From Anniella stebbinsi (lineage: Eukaryota; Chordata; Lepidosauria; Squamata; Anniellidae): DNA of 64,000 nt. Each line of letters opens with the position of its first letter. Positions within the stretch are counted from its first letter, which is position 1. The notes under the pieces are model-generated. The model did no database searches and was not told where the DNA came from. It saw nothing but the letters and a program-made list of their open reading frames with translations. The DNA lies in NCBI GenBank assembly GCA_029215795.1, contig JARDYH010000002.1, forward strand, positions 58,195,001-58,259,000, read 5' to 3'. Position numbers and translations under genes: made by a program. Positions 1-10,740 of this stretch are shown here, piece by piece.

Positions 1-57
1 CTGTTTGCATTAACAGCTTCTCCTATTGTTACTTCTTCTGCTGAAATGATTTAGCTC

Positions 58-500
58 TAGGGTGACCATATGTCAGGACATGTCAAGAGTTTTGTAACAA
101 ATCCAGGAAGGGGGGAAATTATGAAATTTGAAGAAAAATCTGGATTTTTCCCATCCTCCCTCCCCCACCCAAAGGACAGCTCTACTTTTTAGTCAATGGG
201 AATTAACAAAAATGCTAACAGCTAGATCATTTTTTAAAGATAAAGTGATGAAACTTGGCACCATGGTAGCTATTAGGTAGGGCTTTAGCCATGCCAAGTT
301 TGAAACACATCCATTCATCTGTTGATTTTTAGGAAGTTTTTAAAATTCAAGTTTTAAAATTATTATTTCTTTAAATAAAATCATTTTTAAAGATAAAGAG
401 ATGAAACTTAGCACCATGATAGCTCTTAAGTAGGGTTTTATCCATGCCAAGTTTGAAGATTTGTTAATCCGTTGATTTTTAGATTTTTTAAAACATTTGA
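58..500 (+). mobile_element. 5' part of a TAGGG-ended DNA element with a ~153-bp tandem repeat
   Basis: It starts TAGGGTGACCATATG, the same kind of terminus as the hAT-like MITEs elsewhere in the window. Inside, a unit beginning near 228 (TCATTTTTTAAAGATAAAG) repeats from 381 with about 153-bp spacing. Both units contain GATGAAACTT and CCATGCCAAGTTTGAA. A third piece of the unit (CTGCCAAGTTTGAAGCAG) reappears after 1874, so the Penelope-like element and the MITE between them probably interrupt one older element. No matching 3' terminus is found, so the class is an inference. Confidence 0.45.
228..500 (+). repeat. ~153-bp tandem repeat, two units
   Basis: Unit 1 starts at 228 and unit 2 at 381. 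They differ by scattered substitutions and small indels, so the duplication is old. No ORF runs through the array. Confidence 0.7.
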
Positions 501-518
501 GGTTTTCATATATATATA

Positions 519-788
519 ACTTGCCCTTGTGACAAGATCTACATAGGCAAAACAACACGGGCCCTTAAGGTTAGGGTGGGAGAATACCTCTGCAATCTTA
601 GACACAACAGAGAGGGGGCGTCAATGGTCAAGCATTTCCAAGATATGAAACATCAACCAGAGTCTTTAAGATTCTGGGGCATCGAGAAAATCAAGGGGGA
701 TGATAAGGTTTTAAGTAAGAGGGAATTCTTTTGTATTTTGCATCTTCAGTCACATACTGCAAGGGGGATGAATGATTCCTTGTAATGG
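519..788 (+). pseudogene. GIY-YIG endonuclease domain of a Penelope-like element (fragment)
   Basis: An open frame runs from about 519 to the TAA at 786, about 89 codons with no native start methionine. The N-terminal part reads KIYIGKTTRALKVRV, matching the YIG strand and following basic segment with the conserved arginine. The C-terminal part has KREFF, matching the conserved glutamate segment (KRE.F) of Neptune/Poseidon-type Penelope endonucleases. This domain nicks DNA to prime reverse transcription. It is intact as a domain but cut off from its RT, so it is a relic. Recognition is by motif order. Confidence 0.72.
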
Positions 789-1450
789 AACAATTTGAAA
801 CTTTGAGATACAAGAGGAGAGAACATAGGAAGAGAGTAAGTGAGTCATGACAGAATTTGGCCACTGACAGCACGAGGAAATAGATATTTGACTTGAAGCC
901 TATTAGGGGCCATACAAGGCACCTGATAACAAGCTGATAAAAAGTGGGTAGGAGGAGAGTAACACACTTCAAAGATTGTTGTAGTAAGAAGGATACAGAA
1001 AAAGCAGTACAACAGGTATCTCCTAATAATAAAAAACAACTCTCGGGCAGTGCCCGTGCCATATGCAGGTTAGTATGAGGCTTTTAAGAGCAAGTATTGG
1101 CGTATGTATTGTTTTTGTGGAGTAATGTAGAATAATGAATTTAGAAAGGATTAGAAATGGATAACAACAGCAATGAAGGGCACCTTAAGAATAAGCAAGA
1201 ACATTGTGTTTTTTAGACCAAGGATGTTATGTATGTAGAAAGTGAGGGCTTTGGATAAAATGGGGCACAATGCTGAATACGTGCTGGTTTGTAAGGAGAT
1301 TATATAATTTTATAATGTGATTCCTAATATGTGCTGGGTTTTCGAGGAGAATTTGTGATGTGGAGGGGACTGAGAGTGCTATGTGTAGTAAACAAAATTT
1401 GATATAAGGGTTTCACGCCAAATTTTATTTTAAATTTACATATTCAGCTC

Positions 1451-1490
1451 CTGACGAAGGATTGTTTTCCAAAATGTCGAGCATGTGGAT
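1451..1490 (+). other. Degenerate hammerhead-like motif in the Penelope 3' region
   Basis: CTGACGA at 1451 fits the hammerhead core CUGANGA. It is followed by a weak GGA/TCC stem and then AAAATGTCG, where the core GAAA would be expected. Penelope-like elements are known to carry minimal hammerhead ribozymes. Here the GAAA is mutated and the stem is only 3 bp, so activity is unlikely. Confidence 0.35.
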
Positions 1491-1552
1491 ATTTGACTAT
1501 TAACATCAATAAACAGAGTAAAAGAATTTACATAACACCAGAGTTTATCTCT

Positions 1553-1873
1553 TTTACACCCACAGATAAAATCCAGGTCAGGGCTCATGTCACTTTAACA
1601 GTTGTAGAGAAAAGGGAATTTCAGCCAGTGACATTTGTATGCAATTAGTTCCTGGTGGTATTCCCTCTTCATCACAACAGTTAAAGGTGCATGCACTATA
1701 CTAGAGTGACCATATACAAAAGAAGGCAGGGCCCCTGCACCTTTAACTGTTGAGATGAAGAGGGAATTTCACCAGGAACTAATTGCATACAAATGACACT
1801 GGCTGAAATTCCCTTTTCTCTACAACTGTTAAAGTTACATGAGCCCTGACCTGGATTTTATCTGGTCACCCTA
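1553..1873. mobile_element. Palindromic hAT-like MITE (TAGGGTGACCAG family), long form
   Basis: Almost the whole element folds on itself. The left arm, AACAGTTGTAGAGAAAAGGG onward, recurs inverted in the right half, around an asymmetric centre containing TAGAGTGACCATATAC. It ends TCTGGTCACCCTA at 1873. Close copies lie at 27077, 43918 and (short form) 25510. The left terminus is degraded and no clear target-site duplication is visible for this copy. Confidence 0.8.
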
Positions 1874-2198
1874 CTTTACCCCTGCCAAGTTTGAAGCAGA
1901 TCAGTTCAAGGTTTTACATTAAAAAACAACAACATTGGAGCCATACCCTTCAAACTCAGGTTGTCAAACCTCCTCTTTGGGGTCTTGCACCTTGAGCAGT
2001 TTCAGCCCTTGGCATCAAGGGGATCTCAAGTTTTTAGCTAAGGAGTGCTAGGCGAGCACGGCACCTTTCCTGCTGCAGATTTGGTGGGCAGTCGGGCACC
2101 TGGAGCTCAGCAGAGGTGAGGCGTCCACAGATCAATATGTGGGAAAGGCGAGGTCAGTCAAAGCAGCCCACAGGGCAAAACAGAATGGGCCAGAGGTC
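1874..2198. other. End of the split repeat array, then unassigned sequence
   Basis: Up to about 1920 the sequence continues the AAGTTTGAA-containing repeat seen at 228-480. From 1960 on it is somewhat GC-richer and unassigned. I see no ORF or repeat family there. Confidence 0.4.
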
Positions 2199-2201
2199 TA
2201 A

Positions 2202-2556
2202 GGCCTCCTCCACACGGGGCGTTTAATGAGCCTTGAAGGCTCATTATAAATTTTACCTACACACGAGCGGAGCGCAAAACGGGCGTACAGGCGCGTTATC
2301 TCCCCGATAATGCGCATTTTCGAACGCGCGTTAAATAGCGACTTTTATTTTGCTCCGGCCGTTAAAGCGCATTTTCGCTGTGTGAACAAGCGATTATGCG
2401 CATTAACTACCTGGAAAGCGCTTTTTGGGCATCTTTTAATGCGCTTCGCCGCTTCCCGCCGCCTCCCGTGCAGAGGGATTGTGAGTAAATGCGCCTCCGC
2501 GATAATGCGCATAATCGCGGAACTAGGCGCAAAGGCGCATTCTTGTGGAGGGGGCC
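2202..2556. mobile_element. CpG-rich MITE, GCGC/TTAA family, copy 1 (Harbinger-like)
   Basis: Terminal inverted repeats GGCCTCCTCCACA and (reverse complement of the end) GGCCCCCTCCACA flank a 355-bp body packed with TTAATGCGC and GCGCATTA words. The flanking trinucleotides are TAA (2199) and TTA (2557). Copies 2 and 3, at 34898 and 53602, have identical 3-bp flanks. A 3-bp TNA target and GGC-starting ends are typical of PIF/Harbinger elements; no transposase is present. The family assignment is an inference. Confidence 0.8.
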
Positions 2557-2559
2557 TTA

Positions 2560-3814
2560 CTCAGAGTTACACATCATGGGCAATGAAGGGTCATCCTTAG
2601 AGAAAAACTCTCATGACCAACAGTGAGGTGTCAGTCGAGAGAGAGGCTCTCAGCTTTGTGGATGCCCTGTTGCTGCAGGTATTGGAACCTGGCATGTCAT
2701 TGATTTGCTTTGCTACTCCTTCACTTCCCTTTGTTCACTTGTGAGATAGGCGCTTTCTGCACTGCTGGCATGCAATGCAGAACGTTTAAAGTGTGTGTCA
2801 GAGAAAAATATAGATTTGCAGCTTTGGCTAACTGGCATATTTCTTAGAGACAGAGTTAGACCGAAGACACAATTCAGAGATGGGTGTAACTGAGCCCTGA
2901 GAGGCTGGTGTGCTACACAGAGCCTTTTAATAGCATCTCAGAGTCCAGTGTTGGTGCAGGCAGAGGCAGCTGGTGGCAGAGGTGGTTTTTAAAGTAAGAG
3001 TCACCAGACATGACCAAGCAATAAGCTGGCACCCCTCTTCCCCCACCCCTGGCCATAGGGTGCAAATGCGCAGCCCAGCTGGACTGTTGGGAGACTTTGG
3101 CAGAGGGAGGGAGATTGATTGTTTGAGGCTGGAGGCTTTGGTTTGGCTGCCATGACTTAGAAAGACAACAGAGGCTGCCCAGACAACCCAAAGACACCTG
3201 TTGTAACTTAGCCCCATGGTGCTGGCATGTGAAGCAGGACATTAGAAAGGGGTAACAGAGTTACGTGTTTGTGCAGGAAGTAGACAGGAGTTCAAAGTCT
3301 GGATGTGAAAAGTGATGGTAACGCACAAGCCTTGAGAAGCTAATGTATGGAAGTGCCCACAAATGAGATTACACAAACACTTCCTTTGCAGTCAATGAAA
3401 GGCATCAGCTGACTGTACCTCACTGTTACAAACTGTGAGGTGCATCCCATAGGAAGTATTCCTCTAATGTTTTCCCACAGCCACCATCATTGTGATATCC
3501 CTGGCCCTGAAGCCAAAGGCACTCCAAAGTTACAGGAGTAGGATATAATGCTTCTTAAGCCTCCCAGTCACCCTGCTGAACATACCCATTTGGCACCAGG
3601 GGTTCCTGCTCAGGAGCAGGGAGAGGGTGTCACAAGGCATTCTGTATGACTGTACAGGGCTGTTGAGCTGCTCTGTTACTTGCTATACGGGGGAGCTGCA
3701 GTCAATGAAACAGGCTGGACATGGGCTAGAGCACAAATGGCACAAGACTCAAAGTGAAAATAACTAAGCATACTCTAGAGCACATAATCATGTGTATTGT
3801 GTGATCGTACTGGC
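2560..3814. other. Unassigned stretch, no gene seen
   Basis: Ordinary composition with only short chance ORFs on both strands. No SINE, LINE or MITE signature was recognised. Confidence 0.4.
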
Positions 3815-3819
3815 AGTAA

Positions 3820-4264
3820 AGAAGACTTAAGGTTTTGGCACTAGTGTATAAAGCCCTAAACAATTCGGGAGTAGGATACCTGAGAGAGCACCTTCTCCCC
3901 TATCAACCTGCACAGTCCCTGAGGTCATCAGAGGGCCTGCTCCTGGTGGTTCTGCATGGACCTATGACCCAACTGGAGTCCACCCAGAGAAGAGCCTTCA
4001 GTGTGGTCACCCCCTTTGTATGGAACTCCCTGCCTCTGGAGGTCAGGTAGGCACCAACATGGTGTTGTTTCTGGCACCCCCTGAAAATATCTTGATTTCA
4101 AGAAGTCTTCCTTGACTGACCTGCCATGTTTTTTTTTCATTCATACTCTATCTGAAAAACTTTTTTGTTTTTTTTAATGGTGTTTTATTGTTCACTGCTC
4201 TGGAATCTATCTAGAGGTGGAGCAACATATAAATGTTGTAAATAAAATCAATCAATAAATAAAA
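3820..4264 (+). mobile_element. L2/CR1-type LINE, 3' end
   Basis: The translation from about 3835 carries VYKALN, GYLREHLLPYQP and a FVWNSLPLEVR-like end. This matches the C-terminal tail of L2/CR1-clade reverse transcriptases (KALHGLGPGYL...LWNGLPEEIR in the copy at 22 kb). A ~200-bp 3' UTR follows, ending in a CAATAAATAAAA-type tail at about 4264. It is 5'-truncated and not the same subfamily as the 11.6-kb copy. Confidence 0.75.
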
Positions 4265-4747
4265 TGAGAAGCTATTTTTTCTTGTGGTTCTAGTTACAGA
4301 AGGAAATAGTGTTTCCATTCCACACTATTTCCATCCTTTGCGAAGCCCAGAAAAGGCGCATGCAAAAACCAGAACTAGATTTCCTGATGACAACAGGTTG
4401 CATATCACAAGCTAATGATTCCACCTTGCTCAATCAGAGGCTTGTTGAGAAAATGATCCCCACAACTCATTTATTTATGAAACAGCTTATTGATTGATTG
4501 ATTCTTAAATCCCAGCTGTTGGAACCATCAAACATACATAAAATATTTATGCAGCAGACAATAACTACCTGTTTCTGCCTCTTAAGTAAACAAGGGAGGT
4601 ACTAAAAATGTATAATGCACAAAATAGAGTCAATTTTTTTTTGTTATAGCTAATGAAGAGGAAAAAATAGATCTACCAAGATAGCAGATCATATTGAATT
4701 TAATAAGCATAATTATATTATGATTAGTGGCACACAATTAGAAATCC

Positions 4748-5275
4748 AGTGTGATGTTGCAGACAGAGTGTTTGGAGACTTAGATAGAGGAGATCTGGGT
4801 TCAAGTCCCCACTAAACTGTGAAGCTCATAAGAAGAGCCATGCTGGATCAGGCCAAGGGTCCATCTAGTCCATCATTCAGTTCACTCAGTGGCCAATCTG
4901 CTGTCAAACAGGAACCCAAGCAGGACATGGTGTAACAGCACGCTCCCGCCCATGTTCCCCAGCAACTGGTATAGATAAGCTTATTGCCTCTGATTCTAGA
5001 GGTAGCATGTAGCCATCAGGACTAGTAGCCATTGATAGCCTTCTCCTCCAGGAATTTATCCAACCCCTTTTAAGACGTTCCAAATTGATGCTCATCGCTA
5101 CAGCTTGTCGCAGTGAATTCCATAGTTTAACTCTGCACTGTGTGAAAAAGTACTTCCTTTATTTGTCCTGAATCTCCCACCAATCAGCTTCATGGGATGA
5201 CACATAACCTTGGAACAGCCACTCTCTCAGCCTGACCTACCTCAGCTTTATTGTGGCATGCATGTGCAATTCTGG
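4748..5275 (+). mobile_element. MIR/CORE-like tRNA SINE, interrupted by another repeat
   Basis: 4748-4828 is the tRNA-like head, with box B GGTTCAAGTCC and the shared CCCCACT. The family then resumes at about 5206 with ACCTTGGAACAGCCACTCTCTC and CAGCCTGACCTACCTC, the MIR/CORE-type middle. The two halves match continuous copies at 7084 (minus) and 44306, so 4829-5205 is a later insertion. Confidence 0.7.
4827..5205 (+). mobile_element. Interspersed repeat (AAGAAGAGCCATGCTGGATC family), nested
   Basis: Begins CATAAGAAGAGCCATGCTGG and includes GGTCCATCTAGTCCA and CAGTGGCCAA. It ends near AATCAGCTTCATGGGATGAC. This repeat is very common in squamate genomes; I do not assign it a superfamily. A shorter 5' piece lies at 28553. 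It sits inside a SINE, so it is the younger of the two. Confidence 0.7.
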
Positions 5276-5949
5276 GAATGATCATTACAATGAGTTCAAT
5301 GATACTGATTTACCTGTCAGGGTTCATAGGGTTACAGCCCAACCCTGTGCACATTTCCTTAGACATTAGTCTCACTGTTTTCAACAGGGCTTGCTCCCTG
5401 GTAAACAAGTACAGGGTTCCAATCATGGAGATGATGTGGGAAACCAAATACAGGATCCCTTGCAATTGAGCGTTAATTACAGCTGCTCTGGGTGGGGTGG
5501 AGAGAGGTGATTTGGATCAGGCCTGTGGTACTACAGGAGGGGGAATTAAATATTTTTGCTTATACTGTTTTCTTAACTAACATTCCCTGTGAAACTACTA
5601 TTTGCCCAATAGGGCAAGTCATATATGGATCATTTTGGTATATTTTAGCCTATTAGGCAGATAATCAGCTTCAAAAAACAATCTGTTATTCCACAGATTC
5701 TACCCTATTTATGGATTTCCTGCATCATGTCTAGTTTCTCAAATCATGACCCTGACTCATTTTCCACTCCCCACTCCACCCCATTTTATCCTCACAAAAA
5801 CAGTTCCTCTCTCTGAAAGTGTGGGAGTGTCTGATTAATCACAATTAGCAGATAATGCTAGTTTAACAACTTTATCCCGACTATAAAAATGGTTTGTACC
5901 AAAACAACATAAAAGGGCTTGAAGGCTGACCACCTTGTTATTATAATTC
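5276..5949. other. Mostly unassigned stretch
   Basis: 5325-5420 contains a degraded copy of the recurring CAGGGCTTGCTCCCTGGTAA motif (clearer at 63720). The rest shows no feature. Confidence 0.35.
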
Positions 5950-6081
5950 AGTCTTCCCCACCTGGTGCCTCCCAGATGTTTTGAATTACAATTCCCAGCA
6001 TTCCTGGCCATCAGCCATGTGGGCTGGGGCTGATGGGAGTTGAAGTTCAAAGCATCTGGAGAGCACCAGGCTAGGGAAGTC
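5950..6081. mobile_element. Palindromic MITE, CTTCCCCACCTGGTG family
   Basis: The left end AGTCTTCCCCACCTGGTGC and the right end GCACCAGGCTAGGGAAGTCT are inverted copies. Inside, CCAGATGTTTTGAATTACA pairs with the GAAGTTCAAAGCATCTGG side. Other copies: 40552, 53019, 61140, 63398 and a half at 30190. Confidence 0.75.
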
Positions 6082-6154
6082 TATTCAAATTCATGGTTTA
6101 ATGCATAAAGCTTAGTAAAATTTGGATTGCAGATATCTTGCCACACTTCTCTAT

Positions 6155-6384
6155 GGCTGAATTCGGACAACACGATAGTCAATGGTGGGGTAATAATCAA
6201 CTTTACAGTTGTTCATCTAGGGGGTACTCCCCACACAACATGGTAATAAATAATCAACTGTGGTGCGGATTAGGATCAGCGCTGAGTTGACTATGGCAGC
6301 ATTCAGACGACACGATAGTCAATACAATTGATGATTGTCTTCCCCCCCCCCCCCAGTTGCTTATTGTGTCGTCCGAATTCAGCC
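6155..6384. mobile_element. MITE, GGCTGAATTCGGAC family, copy A, 3-bp TSD TAT
   Basis: 230 bp. The left end GGCTGAATTCGGACAACAC mirrors the right end GTGTCGTCCGAATTCAGCC. TAT flanks both sides (6152-6154, 6385-6387). The right third, from GGCAGCATTCAGACG, is itself a ~90-bp hairpin, so the element is built of nested palindromes. An inverted sister copy is at 59763. Confidence 0.85.
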
Positions 6385-6387
6385 TAT

Positions 6388-7083
6388 ATCTCCCTGGCTT
6401 AAACATGTTTGTTGTATCTCTGTGAAGTGTCAGACAACAATTTATGGTTTTAGGCACAATAAAAGATTGTGTAAAGGCATATTAATTTCAGTTGGCTTAC
6501 ATGTGCATAACTTTGTGTTGACTAGTAACCACTGGCTCTGGTTTTCAAACATTTACTAACATCCCCATCCAATGATTTCTTATTATTGTTCAGTTCTTAC
6601 TTGTTGAGCTTCTCTACATGAGCAATTTGTTTCATGCTCATGATTGGCCTCTCACTGAAGTTTGTGGGTCCATTGCCTGACATCATCAACCTCCAGGACA
6701 TTTCTCACGCATTCCCATGGAAATCTCACTCCCACACCCAAGATAATCTGGGATCAAAAATAATTGTGAGATTAATTCTGCCACTAGATGGTGATGTTTC
6801 ATTGAGCTTTATGAAACATTGGCCAGAGGGGAAGGTTTCAATTACAAATCATGTGGTTGCAACTGAAGGAGCCCAAAAAGAACCTGGTAATGATGCACAT
6901 TTTACCTTAATGTAGAGATGCTCATTGATTTACCAATCTGTGTTTCATTTAGCCCCCATCTGACATCAATTGCTAACAACCTACTCACATAGGTGAGTCG
7001 CCATTCCAAATGGTGGGGTAAAATGTAAGCTTCTTAAATGATCAATTTCCAAATAGAGGATGAAGTTTTAAGAAGCCAACATC
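6388..7083. other. Unassigned stretch
   Basis: No recognisable repeat. Short ORFs on both strands look like chance. Confidence 0.35.
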
Positions 7084-7320
7084 TTTATTATTTATTATTG
7101 CATTTATATCCTGCATTTTTCCCCTCCAAAGAACCCAAGTTGACATACATAATCCTCTTCCTCTCCATTTTATCCTCACACCAACCCTGTAAGGTAGGTT
7201 GGGCTGAGAGTTTGTGACTGGCCCAAAGTCACCCAGTGGGTTTCCATGGCTGAGTGGGGACTAGAGCCTGGATCTCCCGACTCCCAGTCCAACACTTTAG
7301 CCACTACACCACACTGACCA
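7084..7320 (-). mobile_element. MIR/CORE-like tRNA SINE, near full length
   Basis: On the minus strand the head reads GTGTGGTGTAGTGGCTAAAG (box A region), followed by a box B-like GGCTCTAGTCC. Next come TGGGTGACTTTGGGCCAGTC and CAGGGTTGGTGTGAGGATAA, which align with the MIR/CORE central segment. A LINE-like 3' end with an AATAATAAATAA tail follows. This is the most complete copy in the window. Confidence 0.85.
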
Positions 7321-7395
7321 CATCTTGACAGGGTTCAAAATCAGTTTGGAAGCTACTACAAGGTTAAAAATAAATATATGGGTTATATATTAGTC

Positions 7396-7456
7396 TAACA
7401 TACATTCCATTCATTTCAATGGATCTACTCTAAGTGGGACTAACATTGGATCACAC
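7396..7456 (+). repeat. Short interspersed motif (TTTCAATGG...ACTC type)
   Basis: CATTTCAATGGATCTACTCT followed by AAGTGGGACTAACATTGGAT is one of several diverged copies of a short squamate repeat motif; compare 48656, 9158 and 63720. Confidence 0.4.
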
Positions 7457-7459
7457 ATT

Positions 7460-7997
7460 GGCTACATTCGGACAACACATTAAGCAACTGGGGGGGAAAC
7501 AATTGTCAGTTGTGTTGCTTATTGTGTTATGTGGAGGGTAACACACTGCTCACAAACTACTGACCGTATGCTATTCCACCCAAATAAGCAACTGAGAGAA
7601 ACAACTGGCTTGCAAGTTGTTTAGCTCGAAGCCAGTTGTTTAAAGTGTTGTGTGGAGGGGTGAGTGTGTTAATGGCATGTGGTGAGTGAGTTAAAATACA
7701 AGCCCATAGAGGCAGGCGGCAAGAGCGATCAAAGCAGCAGCTGCCTCTCTGCTACAACTGGTGCAACTTGCAGAGGCTGCTGGGATAGAACTGGGAGGAC
7801 TGAGGGAGGAGAGAGGGTGGGGAGAGGGGTGGGGGCTATGTCAGTCAAATGCTGGGTTGACTATTAGTCCAATCAACGCCAGCCCCAGCCACCCACAGTT
7901 GTGTAGGAAATTGTTGTGTGGGGAGTATCCACAAAATAACCAACTGTGAGTTGGCTACTCAACCCACCATTGACTAATGTGTTGTCCGAATGCAGTC
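7460..7997. mobile_element. MITE, GGCTGAATTCGGAC family, long copy B
   Basis: 538 bp. Left end GGCTACATTCGGACAACAC, right end GTGTTGTCCGAATGCAGTC. The flanks are ATT and AGT, one mismatch. The interior has repeated AACAATTGTCAGTTGTGTTGC-type hairpins plus a ~170-bp purine-rich segment that the other copies lack. Confidence 0.75.
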
Positions 7998-8000
7998 AGT

Positions 8001-8325
8001 GTGTAAATAAGCCTATGAATCCTGAGCACTCTTAACAATATTGGTGGACCATAATTATCACACTGTGGAAAAGAATTAGCCTCAGAGCATCAAGGAAGAA
8101 TAGGAACAGAGTGATTTGTAGGTCTAGGAAAATGGTTTGGAATACATGTCTACAAAACTGCAGAGAAAATAAAATGGCTTTAAGCACTTCTACCAACTGC
8201 ATCCCTTCAATGTAAACTTCAAACCCAGTATCCTGCATCTAAACTCAATATTGCAATTCTAGGTTAAAATGCATTAGAATTCATAACTTAGAAGAGATCA
8301 GTCAAAGGCCATCTAGTCCAACCAA
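8001..8325. other. Unassigned stretch
   Basis: No recognisable feature. Confidence 0.3.
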
Positions 8326-8631
8326 CAGCTCAAGATTGAGTGTGGGTTGTTGTTGAACTGTGGATAGTTACTGAAATGTGGGCTGTTGTGTTGCGTGAAC
8401 CCAACCATGATAACAAACCATGATTTGTTAACTGCAAACAATCCACAAAGAGAACCCAAGGTTTGTTGTTGGGATGTGAACTGTAGGCTGTTCGTCATTT
8501 TTAAAAAACATGGTTTGTTAACATGGCTGGGTTCACACAACACAACAGTTCAAGATTTAAGAGCAACCCACACTCAACCCATACTCTACCTTGAATGCAG
8601 GTTGTCATGTTGTGTGAACCTAGTCATTGTC
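8326..8631. mobile_element. Hairpin MITE, GGGTTCACACAACACAA family
   Basis: Two hairpin blocks, 8326-8403 and 8528-8631, each end in TTGTGTTGCGTGAACCC or its inverse. They surround AACAAACCATGATTTG and CATGGTTTGTTAACATGG, themselves inverted. Better ends are seen in the copy at 61774. Confidence 0.7.
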
Positions 8632-8639
8632 AGGGACTA

Positions 8640-10087
8640 GTAAGCCATTGGCTTCAAAGACAGAGTTAGGCACATGTTTAAATTTATCACACTGATATCA
8701 ACGGTGCCCAATGTTAGGTTGTTCCCAATGTTAAGAACATAAGCAGAAATTGTTATTCAAGGTTTATAACCAAGATGTCGTACCCACAAAAATTAATTGG
8801 ACTGAAATCAAAACCTTACTGGGAATTGCTTCTGGTGTTTGATATACAAACACAAACTTGAGCACAAATCATGATTAAATTATAATATTTATGTGTTGGT
8901 CCTGTACTGGATCATTTGAGGCAAGTTACACCTAAATAGAAACATTATTCCTTTGCAGTAGTCCTTTTGAAGCCAGCAGGAAAACTCCTAAGTAAGTGAT
9001 CTGAAGCAAGTGAACTGAAGCCATACTGATTAAACTGGATTGGCCTATTTACAGGAGTCAAGACTATCACGTAATCACTTTCTAGACAGTGTTCTGGGAA
9101 AACCAATTTGTTTGCAAACTCACCCCAGACTGTGTGTGCATCCCCTGGCATAGGTTCCGTGGAATTCAATGAGACTTACTTCCAAGTAAACATGCATACG
9201 ATTGGTTAAGATATTTCCATGTCTGATGTTGTCTTTCAAAATGCCAGGAAACATATTTAAAAGGATTAAATAGCTACTGTTGTATCGGCTTTCATGAAAA
9301 TTGAGTCAAGATCGAAAATAACTCATCCCATCCATGTCTAATGTATTATTTTATTTTTCTAAACTTGCAGGTTTGGTGGTATTCGTTTCTGACATTTTAG
9401 ATTTGGCAGGAGGTTAATTAGACTCCGTTTCAGCACTGCTGAGATGCTTTAGGGCACAGCACAAAGGACCCATTTTTAAATGTCTGTATTTTAGAAACCC
9501 CAGGAGATACCAGCATGAAACCTGTAGCAGATTGAAACCACAGCTTCTTCTGTGCAAATGTATTGAGTAGAACAGAATGTAGTTCCCTGGTATAAACTCT
9601 AATTGGACAAACTTCAGCTAATGATGTGCTCCTGAAGGGCATGATGAAAAATCTGACTTTGTAAGTGTGGCTTTGTTTTAATATTATAGCGTTCAGGCAC
9701 AATGTGAATGTTAATATCCAGATGCCCATAACCAACAGGGATCAAAGATTTTCATGCCGCATACAGAATGTTGGCCAACTTGGTTCCTACGCTTACATTT
9801 ATGGTTTCTATGCTTACATTTGGGCACTTTAAAGATACAGAGCAAAGATCAAAGAGTGCTGCGACTTTGACATGCTAATTTGTGATAGAGGATGAACATT
9901 TTTTGTGTTTTACCTCAAAGGCAAAAAGATCATGTATCAAACCACTCTCTTGTGATAGCAATGACAACGGTATCTATTACTAAAAAGCAATAGAGGAAAG
10001 TTCATGGGATTGTTCTGTTTTTCTGCAGAAGGAAGACCATTCTGAAGACAATGCTGAACTTAGTATTCCATTTTTATAGGTATATTT
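8640..10087. other. Mostly unassigned stretch
   Basis: 9158-9203 has a copy of the short motif CTTACTTCCAAGTAAACATGC. The rest shows no gene, SINE or MITE that I recognise. Confidence 0.35.
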
Positions 10088-10492
10088 AGGGCCAGTGTCA
10101 AGGGTAGGTATGGTTGGGCAGTTGCTGAGGATCCACAATTGCTGAGGGTCCACAACCCAGTGGAGGCCCACTGACAACAGCTCCCTGGAGTTGCTGCTAC
10201 TCCCCCATCCTCCTCCTCCTTACAACCATTGTAACCTAATTGGTCACTATCATCTCTCTCTGTCCCAGACAAGTGGTGGTGGTGGTGAGAAGGAGGAGGA
10301 GGAGAAGGAGATGCCACTGCCTACTTCTTCACTGGCTCTCTGCCTGTCAAGCAAGCAATTAGAGGCAATGATGAGAAAGATGAGGAGCAATACCAGCTGG
10401 TGATAGTGGCAGTGAGAAGGTAGACTCACGGAGGGAGGAGGCCCTTTGAGAGTGCTGCCCAAGGGCCTTCAAATATCTGAAGCCAGCACTGG
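10088..10492 (+). repeat. ~400-bp interspersed repeat, first of an inverted pair
   Basis: GGCCAGTGTCAAGGG to CTGAAGCCAGCACTGG. The segment CTTGACAGGCAGAGAGCCAG (reverse complement) and the flanking text match 34365-34722 in opposite orientation. The ends are weakly inverted (CCAGTG). A GGAGGAGG/GGTGGTGG low-complexity core is included. The family is unknown to me. Confidence 0.55.
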
Positions 10493-10740
10493 TAATAGCT
10501 AATGCCTTCAATTCAGAGCGGAAGCGTATTGGCAGCCAGTGCAGTTCCTTGAAAACTAGTGTTAAGTGATTTCTCTAAGCTGTACCTGACATCAATCTTG
10601 CCACCGCATTCTGCACGAGCAGAAGCTTCTGTGTCATCCTCGAGGGCAGCTCCACACAGAACACATTGCAGTAATCTAGTCTACCTACAGTGTCATATAC
10701 CTGCATGTGGATTGAAGCTATGAAGCAACCTCAGCATCTC
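10493..10740 (-). pseudogene. L2/CR1-type LINE reverse transcriptase fragment
   Basis: Minus-strand translation reads RLDYCNVF, then LLLVQNAVARLMSGT, then LHWLPIRFR with a stop in between. These are the same signature blocks as SRLDFCNVLYIGLP, VQNIAARLVTGT and LHWLPISFR in the copy at 22 kb. Both ends are truncated, and the repeat at 10088 abuts it. Confidence 0.78.

Larger units (their letters stand above)
501..1545 (+). mobile_element. 5'-truncated Penelope-like retroelement
   Basis: The segment holds the C-terminal GIY-YIG endonuclease region of a Penelope-like element followed by a ~750-bp AT-rich 3' part. That part ends near ATCAATAAACAGAGTAAAAG and contains the CTGACGA motif at 1451. 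The reverse transcriptase that normally precedes the endonuclease is absent, so this is a 5'-truncated copy, as is usual for this class. Exact ends are uncertain; the 3' limit abuts the MITE that starts near 1553. Confidence 0.7.

Noticed and set aside
10191..10462. Small proline/glutamate-rich protein
   Set aside because: Frames on both strands are low-complexity translations of a GGAGGA/CTCCTC repeat core.
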